A DNA stretch of 64,000 nt from Bacteroidales bacterium (GTDB lineage Bacteria > Bacteroidota > Bacteroidia > Bacteroidales > Tenuifilaceae), in NCBI GenBank assembly GCA_028708425.1, contig JAQVYY010000014.1, positions 1 to 64,000 on the forward strand, given 5' to 3'. The position numbers and the translations under genes are program-made. Positions 61,764 to 64,000 of the stretch are shown one piece after another (position 1 is the first letter of the stretch; each line of letters starts with the position of its first letter). Under the pieces are notes generated by a model. That model saw nothing but the letters and a program-made list of their open reading frames with translations, did not search any database and was not told the origin of the DNA.

Positions 61764-61866
61764 ACGTTTCATAACCAATTTTGTTGCCCAAAATTGGACT
61801 CCAATAGGTTGGAGTAACCCACATTTGCACTCATTTTTTACAAGTTTGATGAGTAATGCGGGTTAA
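61764..61866 (+). repeat. TTAA-ended palindromic element, copy 9 (left end decayed)
   Basis: The core (AACCAATTTTG, GCCCAAAATTGG) and the right end (TGATGAGTAATGCGGGTTAA) are kept. The left hairpin is lost or strongly changed (a TATTGG-AACAATTGCT trace lies at about 61728-61748). It lies in the divergent gap before rtcB. Confidence 0.78.
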
Positions 61867-61966
61867 CTAGTAAAATTGGATTGGAATGATTATCTTTTCG
61901 TCGATATTAAATATCAAATAAAACAACATTTACGCAAAAAAACTGGTGTGGGGGTGTTCCGTATCT

Positions 61967-62111
61967 TTAACCCCAACTATTCTCGAATAATTGCTGTTTC
62001 CGACAGCGATTAAGCTTCACAACCAGCTTTGTTTCCCAAAATTAGATCCGACTAGGTTGGGGTAACCCGCATTGCACTCATCTTTTATAAATTTTATGAA
62101 CATTGCGGGGT
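61967..62111 (+). repeat. TTAA-ended palindromic element, copy 10
   Basis: Full-length copy that starts TTAACCCCAACTATTC and ends in a slightly decayed ACATTGCGGGG arm. It is 100 bases after copy 9 in the same orientation and ends 37 bases before the rtcB start. Confidence 0.82.
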
Positions 62112-62147
62112 ACAGGCAAAAGAGTAAACAGATTAAAAAATAGACAG

Positions 62148-63332
62148 ATGAAAAAAATAGTAAATAGCAAGGGGGTTGAAACGCTTGTTTTTGCCAAAAC
62201 AATTGAGCACGAAGCGCTTGAACAGATAAAAAAGCTGGCAAATTTTGAGGCATACGAAAACGAAAAAATTCGTATTATGCCCGATGCCCATGCAGGCAAA
62301 GGTTGTACAATTGGTACCACAATGACAATAACCGATAAGGTAACACCAAACCTGGTGGGGGTGGATATTGGGTGCGGAATGCTTACGGTGAAGCTGAAAA
62401 ACAAAAAAATAGATTTTAAAACACTCGATGCGGTTATAAATACAGAGATTCCAAGCGGGTTTAAGGTACACAAGAGAAGTAAGCGCAAGTTTGACCTCTC
62501 GAATCTTCGTTGCAAAAATCATGTTGATACTGAACGTGCTGACCTTTCGATTGGCACTTTGGGGGGTGGAAACCATTTTATTGAGGTTAGTAAATCGGAA
62601 AAAGGTGAAAATATTTACCTGATTATACACTCGGGAAGCAGAAAATTGGGGAATGATACCTGTGAATACTACCAAAAGAAAGCGTCGCGGGATGCAAATA
62701 TGCTAAGCAAAGAGAAAGCCAAGCTTATAAAACGGCTAAAAAAGGAGGGCAAAGCAAAAGATATTGCAGCTGAACTAAAAAAGATTAAACAATTAAAGGT
62801 TAATAAGGAGCTGGCCTTTTTAGCTGGCGATGATTTTAACGACTATATGAATGATATGGTTATTGTTCAGCGATATGCAAGTGTTAACCGTGAAACCATC
62901 GCCGATATTATTTTAAAAGAATGTAATTTACAGGAGGATGAACGATTTGAAACAATCCATAACTACATCGATTTTAAGCGTATGATTTTGCGCAAGGGTG
63001 CCGTTTCGGCCGAGAAAGGCGAGTTGTTGCTTATACCCATAAATATGCGCGATGGCTCGCTACTATGCATTGGAAAAGGAAATGAAAGCTGGAACTACTC
63101 TGCCCCACACGGAGCGGGTCGCTTAATGAGCCGAAGCAAAGCGAAGAGGGTAATTGATATTAGAGATTTTAAAAAATCGATGGGCGGTATTTATAGCTCG
63201 TCCGTGGGTATGTCAACACTCGACGAAGCACCACAGGCCTACAAATCGATTGACGAGATTAGAAATGCCATTACCGACACCGTAAATGTAGTTGATGTGC
63301 TGAGGCCATTATATAACTTTAAGTCCCATTAA
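62148..63332 (+). CDS. rtcB: RtcB-family RNA-splicing ligase-like protein
   Basis: About 394 residues, shorter than typical RtcB (about 410-480). Metal-ligand motifs are present: PDAHAGKG, VDIGCGM with Cys76, GGGNHFIE, HSGSRKLG, and the guanylate-accepting His in SAPHGAGR near the C-terminus. RtcB joins 2',3'-cyclic phosphate and 5'-OH RNA ends with GTP. No RtcA or archease gene is adjacent. The ATG at 62148 is preferred because the longer frame starts inside the palindromic element. Confidence 0.88.
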   Translation: MKKIVNSKGVETLVFAKTIEHEALEQIKKLANFEAYENEKIRIMPDAHAGKGCTIGTTMTITDKVTPNLVGVDIGCGMLTVKLKNKKIDFKTLDAVINTEIPSGFKVHKRSKRKFDLSNLRCKNHVDTERADLSIGTLGGGNHFIEVSKSEKGENIYLIIHSGSRKLGNDTCEYYQKKASRDANMLSKEKAKLIKRLKKEGKAKDIAAELKKIKQLKVNKELAFLAGDDFNDYMNDMVIVQRYASVNRETIADIILKECNLQEDERFETIHNYIDFKRMILRKGAVSAEKGELLLIPINMRDGSLLCIGKGNESWNYSAPHGAGRLMSRSKAKRVIDIRDFKKSMGGIYSSSVGMSTLDEAPQAYKSIDEIRNAITDTVNVVDVLRPLYNFKSH

Positions 63333-63360
63333 CCCGCATTACTATTTAAATTTATGGAAT
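63329..63360 (-). repeat. remnant end of the TTAA-ended element
   Basis: TTAACCCGCATTACT at the end of rtcB matches the GCGGG-type end; the rest of the element is absent. The rtcB stop codon lies inside it. Confidence 0.55.
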
Positions 63361-63370
63361 AGTGCCATAA

Positions 63371-63406
63371 AAAAATCCGGTGGGATTACTCCCCCGGATT
63401 TTTTTT
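63371..63406. terminator. bidirectional rho-independent terminator
   Basis: AAAAATCCGG and CCGGATTTTT form a 10-bp stem with a T-run on both strands. It lies between the convergent rtcB and type A substrate genes. Confidence 0.9.
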
Positions 63407-63425
63407 AATCTATGGTAATAGGGTG

Positions 63426-64000
63426 CTATTTCTTAATCATCTTTCGTACCGCCTTTTGACCCTGGTTATTTATTATAGTTACAAAATAAACGCCCGAAAG
63501 AAAATTGTCGGTGTTAATCTCGGTTCGGTTGGTGTTGGTAAGATCAACATTTATTACCTGCTGACCAATTAGGTTGAAAATTACAATGCGACTAGCGTTC
63601 TCAACATTCTCAATCCAAATGGTATTGGTAAATGGGTTGGGATAAGCCTTGAAATTGCTGAGGCTATTGGTCTCAATACCTACAAAAACCTTAAACTCTA
63701 CGGTAACCTCTGATGCCGCCTGAAGATCGGTAATAGTATAGGTTACTGTTGTATTATCCTCAACAACGGTTCCATCAAGCGTCCACTCCTTAACCTCATA
63801 ACCTTCAGCTGGAGTGGCGGTGAATACCACCTCGCTTCCCGCCTCAACCTCAGCACCTGATTCAATTGCAGCACCATCTACAGTAGCCGCTATTGTACCG
63901 TTCTCGCCCACCACGCTGAAGGTAACCGCATAGGTTGTTGGGGGAATAGCTTCAAACTCCACCGTAACCGTAGCCGCCGCCTGAAGATCGGTGATGGTAT
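63426..64000 (-). CDS. T9SS type A sorting-domain protein with InlB-type repeats (partial)
   Basis: Only the C-terminal part is in the window; the frame stays open to the window edge. It contains a repeat unit of about 90 residues of the divergent InlB-B type (VVGENGTIAATVDGA, VVFTATPAEGYEVKEWTLDG, TYTITDLQAASEVTVEF). The start of an identical unit lies at the edge, so more repeats follow upstream. The end is a type A T9SS CTD: YPNPFTNTIWIENV, VIFNLIGQQVINVDLTN, LSGVYFVTI and KAVRKMIKK. It is a secreted surface protein exported by the T9SS; its N-terminal domain is outside the window. Confidence 0.93.
   Translation of the reverse strand, partial: TITDLQAAATVTVEFEAIPPTTYAVTFSVVGENGTIAATVDGAAIESGAEVEAGSEVVFTATPAEGYEVKEWTLDGTVVEDNTTVTYTITDLQAASEVTVEFKVFVGIETNSLSNFKAYPNPFTNTIWIENVENASRIVIFNLIGQQVINVDLTNTNRTEINTDNFLSGVYFVTIINNQGQKAVRKMIKK

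Noticed and set aside
1..64000. tRNA, rRNA or insertion-sequence genes
   Set aside because: No cloverleaf with CCA-adjacent arms, rRNA core sequence or transposase frame was found on reading the gaps.

Overview
The window looks like chromosomal DNA of an anaerobic, amino-acid-fermenting member of the Bacteroidota (Bacteroidia). The grounds are a complete type IX secretion / gliding motor set (gldK, gldL, gldM, gldN with PorP/SprF-like proteins), type A and type B T9SS sorting domains, DUF4270 and DUF2461 proteins, promoters of the TTTG / TAnnTTTG kind and starts without Shine-Dalgarno boxes. No rRNA, tRNA, CRISPR array, prophage or insertion-sequence transposase was seen.

Layout. 127-2268: a large Ig/PKD-like surface protein that lacks its N-terminus. 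2507-19024 (all minus strand): a lysine-to-butyrate fermentation island. Read in the direction of transcription it holds CoA-transferase beta, thiolase, MaoC hydratase, SDR reductase, acyl-CoA dehydrogenase, EtfB, EtfA, CoA-transferase alpha, Kal, Kce, Kdd, KamA, two accessory ATPases, KamD and KamE. Together they turn L-lysine into acetoacetate, butyrate, acetate and ammonia. The SDR and MaoC enzymes suggest a second, (R)-3-hydroxybutyryl-CoA route from acetoacetyl-CoA to crotonyl-CoA. 19251-21189: small accessory genes, including a DUF998 membrane protein beside an attC-like structured element, a frameshifted DUF2147 gene and a VanZ-like gene. 21280-43866: housekeeping genes (acyl-CoA ligase, manC, glycogen-synthase-like protein, DUF4270 lipoprotein, glmS, rbfA, ABC systems, PBP1A, panC-panD, flippase-like protein, radA, topA) and an arginase-fold protein without its metal ligands. 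44369-50510: porP/sprF-like gene and gldKLMN, closed by a strong terminator.

50580-60120: about 9.5 kb unusually rich in short tandem repeats (mostly heptamers, some hexamers) and dispersed repeats. These surround a second PorP/SprF-like protein, a type B sorting-domain protein, a secreted protein with an unusual C-terminal motif, comF and a DUF2147 gene. 60168-64000: a secreted Tyr/Trp- and Ser/Arg-rich protein, a short RtcB-type protein and the C-terminal end of a type A T9SS substrate that runs off the window.

The most notable unexplained structure is a family of about 150-bp intergenic elements. They have TTAACCC-type terminal inverted repeats and several internal hairpins. There are nine long or nearly complete copies, one internally deleted copy and two isolated ends, in both orientations and in operon-internal, divergent and convergent gaps. 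They look like non-autonomous mobile elements (MITE-like) or structured RNA elements. Other points of interest are the C-terminal motif shared by two secreted proteins, the heptamer tract directly in front of the type B substrate gene, and the two ATPases tied to the B12-dependent lysine aminomutase.
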